A stretch of 13,433 nt of DNA, taken from NCBI GenBank assembly GCA_946644025.1, contig CAMPCG010000043.1, positions 1 through 13,433 on the forward strand, given 5' to 3'. Shown in pieces: positions 1-6,632 of the stretch. The notes below the pieces were generated by a model, which saw only the letters and a list, made by a program, of their open reading frames with translations, was not told the DNA's origin and ran no database searches. The translations under genes were made by a program, and so were the position numbers. The first letter of the stretch is position 1; every line of letters starts with the position of its first letter. This DNA comes from an uncultured Prevotellaceae bacterium. GTDB taxonomy: Bacteria > Bacteroidota > Bacteroidia > Bacteroidales > Bacteroidaceae.

Positions 1-330
1 TCGGCATACGCCTACACCTCGATGAAGAACGGCGACGCCAGCGCCAAGAAGTTCGCCAAGGGCGACTGGTTCCTGCTCACCATCACCGGCTATGACGCCG
101 ACAACAAGGTGACCGGCACGAAGGAGTACTACCTGGCCGACCTGCGCGACGAAGCCACTGCCTTCATCATCAACGACTGGCGCTACGTGGACCTCAGCGG
201 TCTCGGCGCTGTCTCGAAGATTGGCTTCGAGCTCACCAGCAGCGACAACGGCACCTACGGCATGAACACACCGGCCTACTTCTGCTTCGACAACTTCGGC
301 GCAGAGGGCGAGGAGGTGCTGCCCGAGAAG
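1..330 (+). repeat. Direct repeat copy A within the DUF4465 gene
   Basis: Bases 1-330 align with 685-1011, offset 684 at the start and 681 at the end because copy B lacks one codon. By eye there are about a dozen mismatches outside one variable patch near 142-172. Copy A probably extends upstream of the window. Confidence 0.9.
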
Positions 331-1179
331 AACGTGACATTGCCCCTGGAGGTTGCCACCTTCGAAGACATCGAGGTACCCGCCTCCGGCCATATCAGTG
401 TGAGCACAGAGGAGGACGACGACCGCACCGAGTTCGTCAGCGGCGGCTATGAGTTCGCCCACGGTTGCATGCACGACTGGGGCTACTGGTACTGGTTCGG
501 CTATGCCAACAGCACCGACACCGAGTACAAGACACTCGACGACCAGTGGAAGAACATCGTGGGCGGCGGCTACGACGGTTCGAAGAACTACGGCGTGGCT
601 TTCGCCGCTGCCTTCAACGGTCCCTGCTACGTCACTCCGCTCAGCGACGAGCCCGTCGTCGTGCCCGGATTCTACATCACCAACTCGGCATACGCCTACA
701 CCTCGATGAAGAACGGCGACGCCAGCGCCAAGAAGTTCGAGAAGGGCGACTGGTTCCTGCTCACCATCACCGGCTATGACGCCGACGACAAGGTGACCGG
801 CACGAAGGAATACTACCTGGCCGACATGCGCGAAGACATGGGCTACATCATCGACGACTGGCGCTATGTGGACCTCAGCGGTCTCGGCGCTGTCTCGAAG
901 ATTGGCTTCGAGCTTACCAGCAGCGACAACGGCGACTACGGCATGAACACACCGGCCTACTTCTGCTTCGACGACTTCGGCGCAGAGGGCGAGGAGGTGC
1001 TGCACGAGAAGGACATCACCACCGGCATCAGCGAACTGGCTGCCAGCGAGTCCGTCGACAGCAAATCTGCAGATGGTAAATGTTACGACCTGCAGGGCCG
1101 ACGCATCAACAACGGCGACGCCCGGCTGTTCATCGTCCGTCAGGCCGACGGCACAGTGCGCAAAGTGCTGACGAAATGA
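1..1179 (+). CDS. Tandem DUF4465 surface or secreted protein (5' end outside window)
   Basis: The reading frame is open from base 1, so the gene begins before the window and 392 residues are visible. It holds the C-terminal half of one DUF4465 module (about residues 1-110) and a complete second module (about residues 115-337). Family hallmarks are the GFYITN strand, the GDWFLLTITG strand, YYLADxR, VDLSGLG and the YGMNTPAYFCFD stretch. The protein ends in a YDLQGRR tail finishing TVRKVLTK, a C-terminal style common in Prevotella-like exported proteins. The signal peptide is not in view. The stop codon overlaps the start of the BtuF-like gene by 4 bp, so the two are very probably co-transcribed and translationally coupled. 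From memory, DUF4465 proteins recur in Bacteroidetes cobamide-uptake loci. A surface-exposed ligand-binding role is therefore an inference, not something the sequence shows. The two modules are nearly identical in DNA, which suggests recent duplication. Confidence 0.85.
   Translation, partial: SAYAYTSMKNGDASAKKFAKGDWFLLTITGYDADNKVTGTKEYYLADLRDEATAFIINDWRYVDLSGLGAVSKIGFELTSSDNGTYGMNTPAYFCFDNFGAEGEEVLPEKNVTLPLEVATFEDIEVPASGHISVSTEEDDDRTEFVSGGYEFAHGCMHDWGYWYWFGYANSTDTEYKTLDDQWKNIVGGGYDGSKNYGVAFAAAFNGPCYVTPLSDEPVVVPGFYITNSAYAYTSMKNGDASAKKFEKGDWFLLTITGYDADDKVTGTKEYYLADMREDMGYIIDDWRYVDLSGLGAVSKIGFELTSSDNGDYGMNTPAYFCFDDFGAEGEEVLHEKDITTGISELAASESVDSKSADGKCYDLQGRRINNGDARLFIVRQADGTVRKVLTK
685..1011 (+). 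repeat. Direct repeat copy B within the DUF4465 gene
   Basis: Partner of the copy at 1-330. The amino-acid changes run mostly toward acidic residues in this copy: three Asn-to-Asp changes, one Thr-to-Asp and one Ala-to-Glu. The one-codon deletion lies in the loop after the YYLAD motif. In-frame conservation with mainly codon-level differences fits a duplication of a functional domain rather than an assembly error. Confidence 0.9.
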
Positions 1180-2324
1180 AGCACCTGCTTTTCCTCATCT
1201 CAATCTCTCTGCTCACAGCCTGCGGGGGCAACCGCCCCCCGCAGAGCTGGGCAGAGCGTTTGCAATTAAGTCCGGCACCCGACAGCATCGCCTTCCGACA
1301 TGCCCGACTCATCCACGTTGAGCAGGCCGACGGCTACCGCATCGTCTACATCGACAACCCGTGGAAAGCGGGCAGGTCGCTCCACACATATATTCTCGTT
1401 CCCGACGGCGGCCCTGTTCCACAGAACATGAAGACGGGGGGAGCCACCGTCATCCGCACGCCGCTGCGCCGCAGCATCATCTTTACCAGCGTACACTGTG
1501 CGCTCATCGACATGCTGGGTGCAGAAAGCCAAGTGGCCGGAGTGGCCGACCTGAAGTATATCAAGGTGCCCTTCGTGCAGCAGGGTGCCGCCAGCGGTGC
1601 CATCGTCGACTGCGGCGACGGTCTCAGCCCTGTGGTGGAGAAGATTGTGGATGTGGGAGCCGACGGCCTGATGCTCTCTCCTTTCGAGAACAGCGGCGGC
1701 TACGGCCAGCTGGAGGACATCGGCATACCCATCGTGGAGTGTGCCGAGTACATGGAGACCTCGCCCCTGGCGCGTGCCGAGTGGATGCGTTTCTACGGTA
1801 TGCTCTACGGCGAGGAGGAGCGTGCCGACAGCCTTTTCGGCGTGGTGGAACAGAACTACCGGCGGCTGACGGCCCTGGCCTCCACGGCCTCTGAGAGCCC
1901 CACCGTCCTTGCCGACAAGATGGCGGGCCCCGTGTGGTACGTGCCGGGAGGACGCTCCACCATCGGACAGATGCTCGGCGATGCCCACTGCACTTACCCC
2001 TGGGCCGACGACGACCACGCCGGGTCGCTGCAGCTGTCGTTTGAGGCCGTGCTCGAAAAGGGCGGCGACGCGCAGCTGTGGCTCCTACGCTACGACGCGC
2101 AGAAGCCGCTGACCATGGAGCAGCTGATGTCGGAGAACGACGGTTACCGTGTGCTCGCGGCAGTGAAGGGCAACGCGGTCTACGCCTGCAACGTCACCAC
2201 CTCCATGTTCTACGAGGAGACGCCCTTCCGCCCCGACCTGCTCCTGCAGGATTTCATCGGCATCCTCCACCCTACCCTGCCCGACCTTCCCCCGCAACGC
2301 TACTACCACCGCGTTAGCGAATAG
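1176..2324 (+). CDS. BtuF-like periplasmic substrate-binding lipoprotein (ABC uptake of cobamide or iron chelate)
   Basis: 382 residues. The start at 1176 is chosen because its ATG overlaps the preceding stop (ATGA) and gives a clean lipoprotein signal: a hydrophobic stretch ending in LTAC, with Cys16 as the lipidation site. The body fits the Peripla_BP_2 (BtuF/FepB/FhuD) fold. It has an N-terminal RTPLRRSIIFTSVHCALIDM segment, a VAGVADLKY segment, a long central helix (about residues 207-235), and the WYVPGGRSTIGQMLGD block typical of Bacteroidetes members, followed by the C-terminal lobe. It would capture a chelate and hand it to an inner-membrane permease and ATPase, neither of which is in view. 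Linkage to a DUF4465 protein makes cobamide the most likely ligand, but heme or siderophore-iron cannot be excluded from sequence. A longer in-frame extension back to 1080 is rejected because it lies inside the upstream gene and would bury the signal peptide. Confidence 0.9.
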   Translation: MKHLLFLISISLLTACGGNRPPQSWAERLQLSPAPDSIAFRHARLIHVEQADGYRIVYIDNPWKAGRSLHTYILVPDGGPVPQNMKTGGATVIRTPLRRSIIFTSVHCALIDMLGAESQVAGVADLKYIKVPFVQQGAASGAIVDCGDGLSPVVEKIVDVGADGLMLSPFENSGGYGQLEDIGIPIVECAEYMETSPLARAEWMRFYGMLYGEEERADSLFGVVEQNYRRLTALASTASESPTVLADKMAGPVWYVPGGRSTIGQMLGDAHCTYPWADDDHAGSLQLSFEAVLEKGGDAQLWLLRYDAQKPLTMEQLMSENDGYRVLAAVKGNAVYACNVTTSMFYEETPFRPDLLLQDFIGILHPTLPDLPPQRYYHRVSE

Positions 2325-2344
2325 CCATGACAGGCCTCCAACCA

Positions 2345-2449
2345 TATAAAAAGCGCACCTCATCACGAGGTGCGCTTTTTAGGTTTTTCATCTGTGTTAT
2401 CCTAATAGTATAAAATTTAAGGTAAAAGGTTGGTAAACCTGTTAATTCT
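2345..2449 (-). ncRNA. Candidate small RNA downstream of aldA (low confidence)
   Basis: A Bacteroidetes-type promoter (2454-2484, minus strand) directs transcription into about 105 nt of AT-rich DNA. This ends at the strong hairpin 2348-2380, which has a U-tract on the minus strand. The interval has no convincing gene. A promoter followed closely by an intrinsic terminator is the layout of a small RNA or of a 3'-UTR-derived transcript from aldA. The ends are estimated from the promoter and terminator positions. No known RNA family is recognised. Confidence 0.25.
2348..2380. terminator. Strong bidirectional intrinsic terminator
   Basis: A perfect 14-bp inverted repeat (2348-2361 with 2367-2380) with a 5-nt loop. 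Five A's at the left edge and five T's at the right give a U-tract on both strands. It lies 23 bp past the BtuF-like stop and also faces transcripts arriving from aldA on the minus strand, so it can end both convergent units. Confidence 0.93.
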
Positions 2450-2453
2450 ATTG

Positions 2454-2484
2454 CAAAGGTAATATTTAATTTGCGAACAACAAA
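2454..2484 (-). promoter_or_regulatory. Putative Bacteroidetes promoter (TTTG-N19-TACCTTTG)
   Basis: On the minus strand, TTTG at 2484-2481 is followed after 19 nt by TACCTTTG at 2461-2454. Both match the Bacteroidetes -33/-7 consensus exactly. The start site would be near 2449. No protein gene follows on this strand before the terminator, so the target would be a short non-coding transcript. It could also be chance in AT-rich DNA. Confidence 0.4.
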
Positions 2485-2546
2485 ATATTGTAACGTTTTT
2501 TTACACTCTGCAATGAATGTTTTGTTTGTTCACGAACACAGGAAAA

Positions 2547-3989
2547 TTACATGTCGTCGTAGGTGTCGAGATAGGTGACGTGAGTGACGAGATACTCCTC
2601 CACTCCGTGCTTTCCGTCGGCACCGCCTATTCCGCTCTTCTTCACTCCGGCGTGGAATCCCTGTATGGCCTCGAAGTGCTCGCGGTTGATGTAGGTCTCG
2701 CCAAACTCCAGTTCGCGGCAGGCCTTGGTGGCGATGTTGAGGTCTTTGGTGAAGATGCTCGATGCCAGTCCGTACTCGCAGTCGTTGGCCATCTGTATAG
2801 CCTCGTCGATGGTGTCGAAGGTGACGAGCGGTATGACGGGACCGAAGGTCTCCTCGTGTATGATGTCCATGTCCTGACGACAGTCGTCGAGCACGGTGGC
2901 TGCGTAGAAGTATCCCTTCGTGCCTACGCGCTTTCCTCCGCAGAGCAGCTTTGCTCCCTGCTTGATGGCGCGCTCCACTTTCTCGGTGACGCTCTCCAAG
3001 GCCCGTGCCTCTACCAGCGGACCCATGTCGACGGTCTCGTCGGCGCAGGGGTCGCCCACCTTCACGGCCGACATCTTCTCGACGAGAATCCGGGTGAAGG
3101 CGTCCTTCACCTCGCGCTGCACGTAGACGCGCTCGGCATTGTTGCATATCTGACCGTTGTTGCCTATGCGGCTGTCCACTATCCACTGTGCGGCACGCTC
3201 CAGGTCGGCGTCCTTCATGACGATGGCGGGAGCCTTGCCGCCCAGCTCGAGGCTCACCTTGGTGATGTTCTTCGACGCAGCGGCCATGATGCTCTCTCCG
3301 GCGCTGACGGAGCCGGTCACGCTGACGATGTCAATCTTTGGCGAGGAAGCCATCTCGTTGCCGATGACGGAGCCTCGGCCGGTAACGATGTTGATGACGC
3401 CGGCGGGCAGTCCCACCTCGTCTACGACCTTGGCAAACTCAGTGCAGTTCTCGGGTGTGAGCTGCGAGGGCTTGATGACGATGGTGCATCCGGCGATGAG
3501 TGCAGCTCCTGCCTTTCGTGCGATGAGGAAGAAGGGGAAGTTCCAGGGCAGGATGCCGGCCACGACGCCGATGGGCTTCTTCGTGAGCAGGATGGTCTCG
3601 TTTGGACGGTCCGAGGGGATGATTTCTCCCTCGATATGGCGGGCGAAGGTAGCCATGTACTCGAAGTAGGCGATGGTGGCTCCGACCTCTATCGAGGCCC
3701 AGTTGCGGGTCTTACCCTGCTCGCGCATGATGATTTCGGTGAACTCCTGTTCGCGGGCCTTGATGCCGGCGGCAATCTTCAGCAGGTATCCGGCGCGCTC
3801 TATGGCAGGAGTCTTGGCCCATGCCTTCTGTGCGGCGCGGGCGGCGTCGAGCGCACGGTTCACGTCGTCGATGGTTCCCTCAGGCTGACGGGTGATGACC
3901 TCTTCGGTAGAGGGGTTCAGCACGTTAATCCACTTGCCGTCCGAGCTTTCGCAGAACTGGCCGTTAATGTACATTTTCAGGTCTTTCAT
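2547..3989 (-). CDS. aldA: AldA-type lactaldehyde dehydrogenase (NAD-dependent aldehyde dehydrogenase)
   Basis: 480 residues, full length for the aldehyde dehydrogenase superfamily. Visible family residues are the PWN block (Asn150, oxyanion), IKPS (Lys173, cofactor), VTGS (Gly226), LELGG with general base Glu248, and catalytic Cys282 in the NNGQICNNAERVYVQ stretch. Recalled side by side, it follows E. coli AldA closely throughout: GEIIPSDRPNE, the GETYINRE segment and GGADGKHG near the C-terminus. Lactaldehyde, glycolaldehyde or a related short hydroxyaldehyde is thus the likely substrate, oxidised to the acid with NAD+ in the cytosol. It is the last gene of a minus-strand run after the aldo/keto reductase. 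The 186-bp gap between them holds a tandem repeat and I see no clear -7 box there. Met1 and Met6 are both possible starts. No fucose or rhamnose genes are nearby, so the aldehyde source is not shown. Confidence 0.93.
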   Translation of the reverse strand: MKDLKMYINGQFCESSDGKWINVLNPSTEEVITRQPEGTIDDVNRALDAARAAQKAWAKTPAIERAGYLLKIAAGIKAREQEFTEIIMREQGKTRNWASIEVGATIAYFEYMATFARHIEGEIIPSDRPNETILLTKKPIGVVAGILPWNFPFFLIARKAGAALIAGCTIVIKPSQLTPENCTEFAKVVDEVGLPAGVINIVTGRGSVIGNEMASSPKIDIVSVTGSVSAGESIMAAASKNITKVSLELGGKAPAIVMKDADLERAAQWIVDSRIGNNGQICNNAERVYVQREVKDAFTRILVEKMSAVKVGDPCADETVDMGPLVEARALESVTEKVERAIKQGAKLLCGGKRVGTKGYFYAATVLDDCRQDMDIIHEETFGPVIPLVTFDTIDEAIQMANDCEYGLASSIFTKDLNIATKACRELEFGETYINREHFEAIQGFHAGVKKSGIGGADGKHGVEEYLVTHVTYLDTYDDM

Positions 3990-4032
3990 TGGTAGTAATG
4001 TTTTAAGTTAATAATTATTGCGATAGGTTGTT

Positions 4033-4040
4033 GGGGGGGG
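4033..4040. repeat. Homopolymer tract of eight G (C on transcript strand)
   Basis: Eight consecutive G's lie between the 8-bp tandem array and the aldA start, about 45 bp upstream of that start. Such tracts can slip during replication. It is outside coding sequence, so any effect would be on the aldA leader. Confidence 0.9.
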
Positions 4041-4054
4041 TGGCGCTTTCTTGT

Positions 4055-4142
4055 CGATATATCGATATATCGAGATAACGATATTTCGAGATAACGATAT
4101 AACGAGATAACGATATAACGAGATAACGAGATAACGAGATAA
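4055..4142. repeat. 8-bp tandem array, 11 units of CGA(G/T)ATAA
   Basis: Eleven contiguous 8-bp units all begin with CGA. Two main variants, CGAGATAA and CGATATAA, alternate through the middle. The first two units are CGATATAT, and with the next CG they form an 18-bp perfect palindrome at 4055-4072. One unit (4079-4086) is CGATATTT. The last three are identical CGAGATAA. The array lies in the spacer between the aldo/keto reductase stop and aldA. Confidence 0.95.
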
Positions 4143-4175
4143 CGACATTAGGACTTGGCGGGCGGGAGGAGGAGT

Positions 4176-5531
4176 CTATCTCCTTCTGAGCGTCTCGACG
4201 ATGCGGGCCATCTGGTTGGGAATGCGTATCTGCTGGGGACACTTGCTGAGACATTCCTCGCAGTCGGTACACTGGGTGGCCCACTTGGAGCGGTCGGGCA
4301 GCGCCTTGAGCAGTCCGTCGGCAAACTGCTGCTTGCGGTCCATGTAGTCGGATGCCGTCTTGTCGGGCAGGGGCAGCAGGTGGCTGTTCACCGCCTCGTT
4401 GTAGTAGGCGAAGTTGGCGGGAATGTCCAGGCCGAAGGGACAGGGCATACAGTATTGGCACGTGGTGCAGGGAATGGTGGGGAATCCCGACATCTGGTCG
4501 GCAATGTCAGCCAGTAGCTTGTTCTCTGCCTCGGTGCAGACCTCGAGTGGCGAGAACGTCTCGACATTGTCCACCAGGTGCTCCATGCGGTTCATGCCGC
4601 TCAGTGTGGTCAGCACGTTAGGATAGGAGCCCACCCATCTGAAGGCCCATCGCGCCGTGCTGTCGTCGGGTCGCACGGCCTTCAGCTGGTCGGTCAGTTC
4701 GCTGGCCATGCGTCCGAAGGCACCGCCGCGCAGTGGCTCCATGATGACGGCCTGCACGCCCTTCTTCTCCAGCTTGTCGTAGAGGTACTCAGCGTCGGCG
4801 TCGTGGCGCCGTCCCTGCCTCATCGAGGCGTGGCGCCAGTCGAGGAAGTTCATCTGTATCTGCACGAAGTCCCAGTGGTACTCGTCCTGTCGGTCGAGCA
4901 GCCAGTCGAAGTCGCGCACGTCGCCGTGATAGGAGAATCCCAGATGCTTGATGCGTCCGGCCTCGCGCTCCTTAAGCAGGAAGTCGAGTATGCCGTTGTC
5001 CAGGAATCGTCCCTTGAGCGAGTCCATGCCTCCGCCGATGCCGTGCAGCAGGTAGTAGTCTATGTAGTCCACCTTCAGGCGCTCCATCGACTGCTCGTAC
5101 ATGCGTTTCGAGTCGTCGTAGTTCCACAGTCGGCCGTTCTGGTTCGACATCTTCGTGGCCACGTGGAATCGCTCTCTGGGAAATCGGCTCAGCGTGTTGC
5201 CCGTGAGCACCTCCGAGCGTCCGCCCATATACATCGGCGCGGTGTCGAAGTAGTTCACGCCGTGGGCGATGGCATAGTCCACAAGGCGGTCTACCTCATC
5301 CTGATTGTCGGGCAGGCGCATCATGCCGAAGCCCAGCAGCGAGATTTTCTCTCCGGAGCCGTGCTGCACGCGGTAGGTCATCTTGCTCTCAACGTCGTCG
5401 TTGGCGCTCCGTGGCTTGGCTGCCATAGCGCTCAGCGGCTCCATCGCCATCATGGCCAATGCCGACCCGGCCCCCAGTCCCAGCCTTTGGAGGAACTGAC
5501 GGCGGTTCATGTCCGGTTTTCTTTCTTTCAT
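4176..5531 (-). CDS. Tat-exported aldo/keto reductase with C-terminal 4Fe-4S ferredoxin-like region
   Basis: 451 residues. The N-terminus carries a twin-arginine signal (Arg10-Arg11 in NRRQFLQ, then a hydrophobic stretch to about residue 38), so the folded, cofactor-loaded protein is predicted to cross to the periplasm. The aldo/keto reductase barrel covers about residues 52-330. Its putative catalytic tetrad is Asp96 and Tyr101 (FDTAPMY), Lys127 (ATKM) and His163 (LLHG). The C-terminal 100 residues carry eight cysteines in two clusters, Cys355/358/361/364 and Cys421/424/427/431, the spacing of two 4Fe-4S clusters. This architecture is a known subfamily of oxidoreductases annotated as aldo/keto reductases, with unknown natural substrates. 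The gene starts 47 bp after the patatin-like stop, with no visible promoter in the gap, so the two probably share a transcript. Met8 is an alternative start that keeps the Tat signal. Confidence 0.93.
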   Translation of the reverse strand: MKERKPDMNRRQFLQRLGLGAGSALAMMAMEPLSAMAAKPRSANDDVESKMTYRVQHGSGEKISLLGFGMMRLPDNQDEVDRLVDYAIAHGVNYFDTAPMYMGGRSEVLTGNTLSRFPRERFHVATKMSNQNGRLWNYDDSKRMYEQSMERLKVDYIDYYLLHGIGGGMDSLKGRFLDNGILDFLLKEREAGRIKHLGFSYHGDVRDFDWLLDRQDEYHWDFVQIQMNFLDWRHASMRQGRRHDADAEYLYDKLEKKGVQAVIMEPLRGGAFGRMASELTDQLKAVRPDDSTARWAFRWVGSYPNVLTTLSGMNRMEHLVDNVETFSPLEVCTEAENKLLADIADQMSGFPTIPCTTCQYCMPCPFGLDIPANFAYYNEAVNSHLLPLPDKTASDYMDRKQQFADGLLKALPDRSKWATQCTDCEECLSKCPQQIRIPNQMARIVETLRRR

Positions 5532-5578
5532 GCTTTATTATTTAGCTTTAGGTTGGTAATAATCAACTACACATCTCC

Positions 5579-6442
5579 TCAACTCCCCAACTCCTTCACA
5601 CAATATTTTGCGCAGAACGCCTCTCCCTCTTCCAGTCCCTCTTCGTAGAGTCGCTCCAGCTTTTCAGGGTCCCGGCAAACGCGGTCCACCTCCAGCGGCC
5701 GCTTCGGACGTATGGCGATGATGTCGCCCCAGTCCTCCATGCGCTCCACGAGCTCCAGCTGCCGGTTGTACACCTCGGTGCGATGGCTCAGTGCTACGCG
5801 CAGGCGCGGGTACTCTTTATACATAAACGCGGGCGGGCGCATGTCGGGTTCCTTCGAGCGGTAGCCCCTGTTGCGGGTGAGCACCACCACGTTCAGCGGG
5901 TGTCCCTGCTCTATGGCGCGCTCTATGGGTATGGAGTCTACGATGCCCCCGTCGAGCATGGGCTTGCCGTCCACCTGCGTCACCTGCGCCACGAAGGGCA
6001 GCGAGCTGCTGGCCTTCACGATGGCTATGAGCCTGCGGCGGTCTGTGCGCTCGGAGAGATACTCGGCGCGTCCCGTCAGACAGTTGGTCGTCACCATCTC
6101 AAACGTTCCCGGGTTGCGCTCGTAGGCCTCGTAGTCGAAGGGCAGTATCTCGTCGGGAAAGCGTTCGTAGAGCAGGTTCGGGTCGAAGATGCTGCCGTTC
6201 TTGATGAGGCTCTTCAGCGAGATGTAGCCATACTTGCGCAGCATGTCGATGTTGGAGTAGCGGGCCCGCCTCATCTGTCCGCTCATGTACGACAGTCCGT
6301 TGCAGGCGCCGGCCGACACGGCGACGACGTAGCGGAAATACTGCTCATGCTTCATCAGCGCGTCGAGCACGCCGCAGGTGAACACCCCGCGCATACCGCC
6401 GCCCTCGAGCACCAGTCCTGTATCTTTGCTCAGTCGCTCCAT
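5579..6442 (-). CDS. Patatin-like phospholipase (YjjU-like)
   Basis: 287 residues from the start at 6442. The family elements are the oxyanion loop GGGMRG (residues 14-19), the nucleophile elbow VSAGA with Ser43, and the DGG motif with Asp164, giving the Ser-Asp dyad. The elbow reads AVSAG rather than GxSxG, so the first glycine is alanine. The KASSSLPF block and the C-terminal region after about residue 210 (YNRQLELVERMEDWG) resemble the YjjU-type patatin proteins, which are predicted lipid acyl hydrolases. No signal peptide is seen, so it is probably cytosolic or peripherally membrane-bound. The frame extends 30 codons upstream to 6532, but the promoter at 6463-6494 lies inside that extension and the conserved part begins at MERLSKDTGLVLEGG, so 6442 is preferred. 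It heads the run with the aldo/keto reductase and aldA. Confidence 0.93.
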   Translation of the reverse strand: MERLSKDTGLVLEGGGMRGVFTCGVLDALMKHEQYFRYVVAVSAGACNGLSYMSGQMRRARYSNIDMLRKYGYISLKSLIKNGSIFDPNLLYERFPDEILPFDYEAYERNPGTFEMVTTNCLTGRAEYLSERTDRRRLIAIVKASSSLPFVAQVTQVDGKPMLDGGIVDSIPIERAIEQGHPLNVVVLTRNRGYRSKEPDMRPPAFMYKEYPRLRVALSHRTEVYNRQLELVERMEDWGDIIAIRPKRPLEVDRVCRDPEKLERLYEEGLEEGEAFCAKYCVKELGS

Positions 6443-6462
6443 CGCTTTATCATTACAACGTG

Positions 6463-6494
6463 CAAAAATACGAAGAAATTGTGACACGCACAAA
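6463..6494 (-). promoter_or_regulatory. Promoter of the patatin-like gene (TTTG-N20-TATTTTTG)
   Basis: On the minus strand, TTTG (6494-6491) and TATTTTTG (6470-6463) are separated by 20 nt, an exact match to the Bacteroidetes -33/-7 consensus. The start codon follows 20 nt after the -7 box. It also argues against the longer upstream start of this gene. Confidence 0.75.
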
Positions 6495-6557
6495 CTTCTT
6501 TGAAAATAAAAGATGTTAAATGTCTGCGCCAACCAGTCGTCTGGAAGGGCTCAAAGT

Positions 6558-6575
6558 CTGAAAGTGCTGAAAGCA
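6558..6575. repeat. Short degenerate repeat in the divergent spacer
   Basis: Two 9-bp units, CTGAAAGTG and CTGAAAGCA, follow a related TCAAAGT. The rest of the 190-bp spacer between the patatin-like and Fic genes holds the two promoters and a 4-bp-stem hairpin (6533-6544) that is too weak to call. Confidence 0.4.
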
Positions 6576-6619
6576 TTCATTTTTAACACTTTTCCCTCGT
6601 AAGTTTGGAGAATAATTCT

Positions 6620-6627
6620 TACCTTTG
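6620..6627 (+). promoter_or_regulatory. Putative -7 box of the fic gene, abutting the start codon
   Basis: TACCTTTG matches TAnnTTTG exactly and ends only 5 nt before the ATG at 6633. A start site 4-7 nt downstream would fall on or beside the ATG, so the transcript would be leaderless or nearly so. The -33 position at N20 spacing reads CTCG, a weak match. A TTTG at 6604-6607 is too close. Confidence 0.5.
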
Positions 6628-6632
6628 CCACG

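Noticed and set aside
2326..2390. Tiny minus-strand reading frame beginning MKNLK near 2388
   Set aside because: It reads straight through the terminator hairpin and into the end of the btuF-like gene, so a coding role is unlikely.
2526..2540. Short palindrome TGTTCACGAACA near the aldA 3' end
   Set aside because: Only 5-bp arms with no U-tract. It is too short to call a terminator or operator.
2517..3995. Plus-strand open frame of 492 codons, longer than the gene opposite it
   Set aside because: It is antisense to aldA, has no recognisable domain and shows the low-complexity Val/Leu/Gly/Asp-rich make-up of a GC-rich reverse frame. AldA on the other strand has every catalytic residue.
4055..4142. 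CRISPR array
   Set aside because: The 8-bp units are contiguous with no spacers of unique sequence. No cas gene is present.
4015..4461. Minus-strand frame of 148 codons running through the 8-bp array, giving ISLSRY-type repeats
   Set aside because: Its first part is a shifted frame of the aldo/keto reductase and its second part is simply the translated tandem repeat. There is no start signal.
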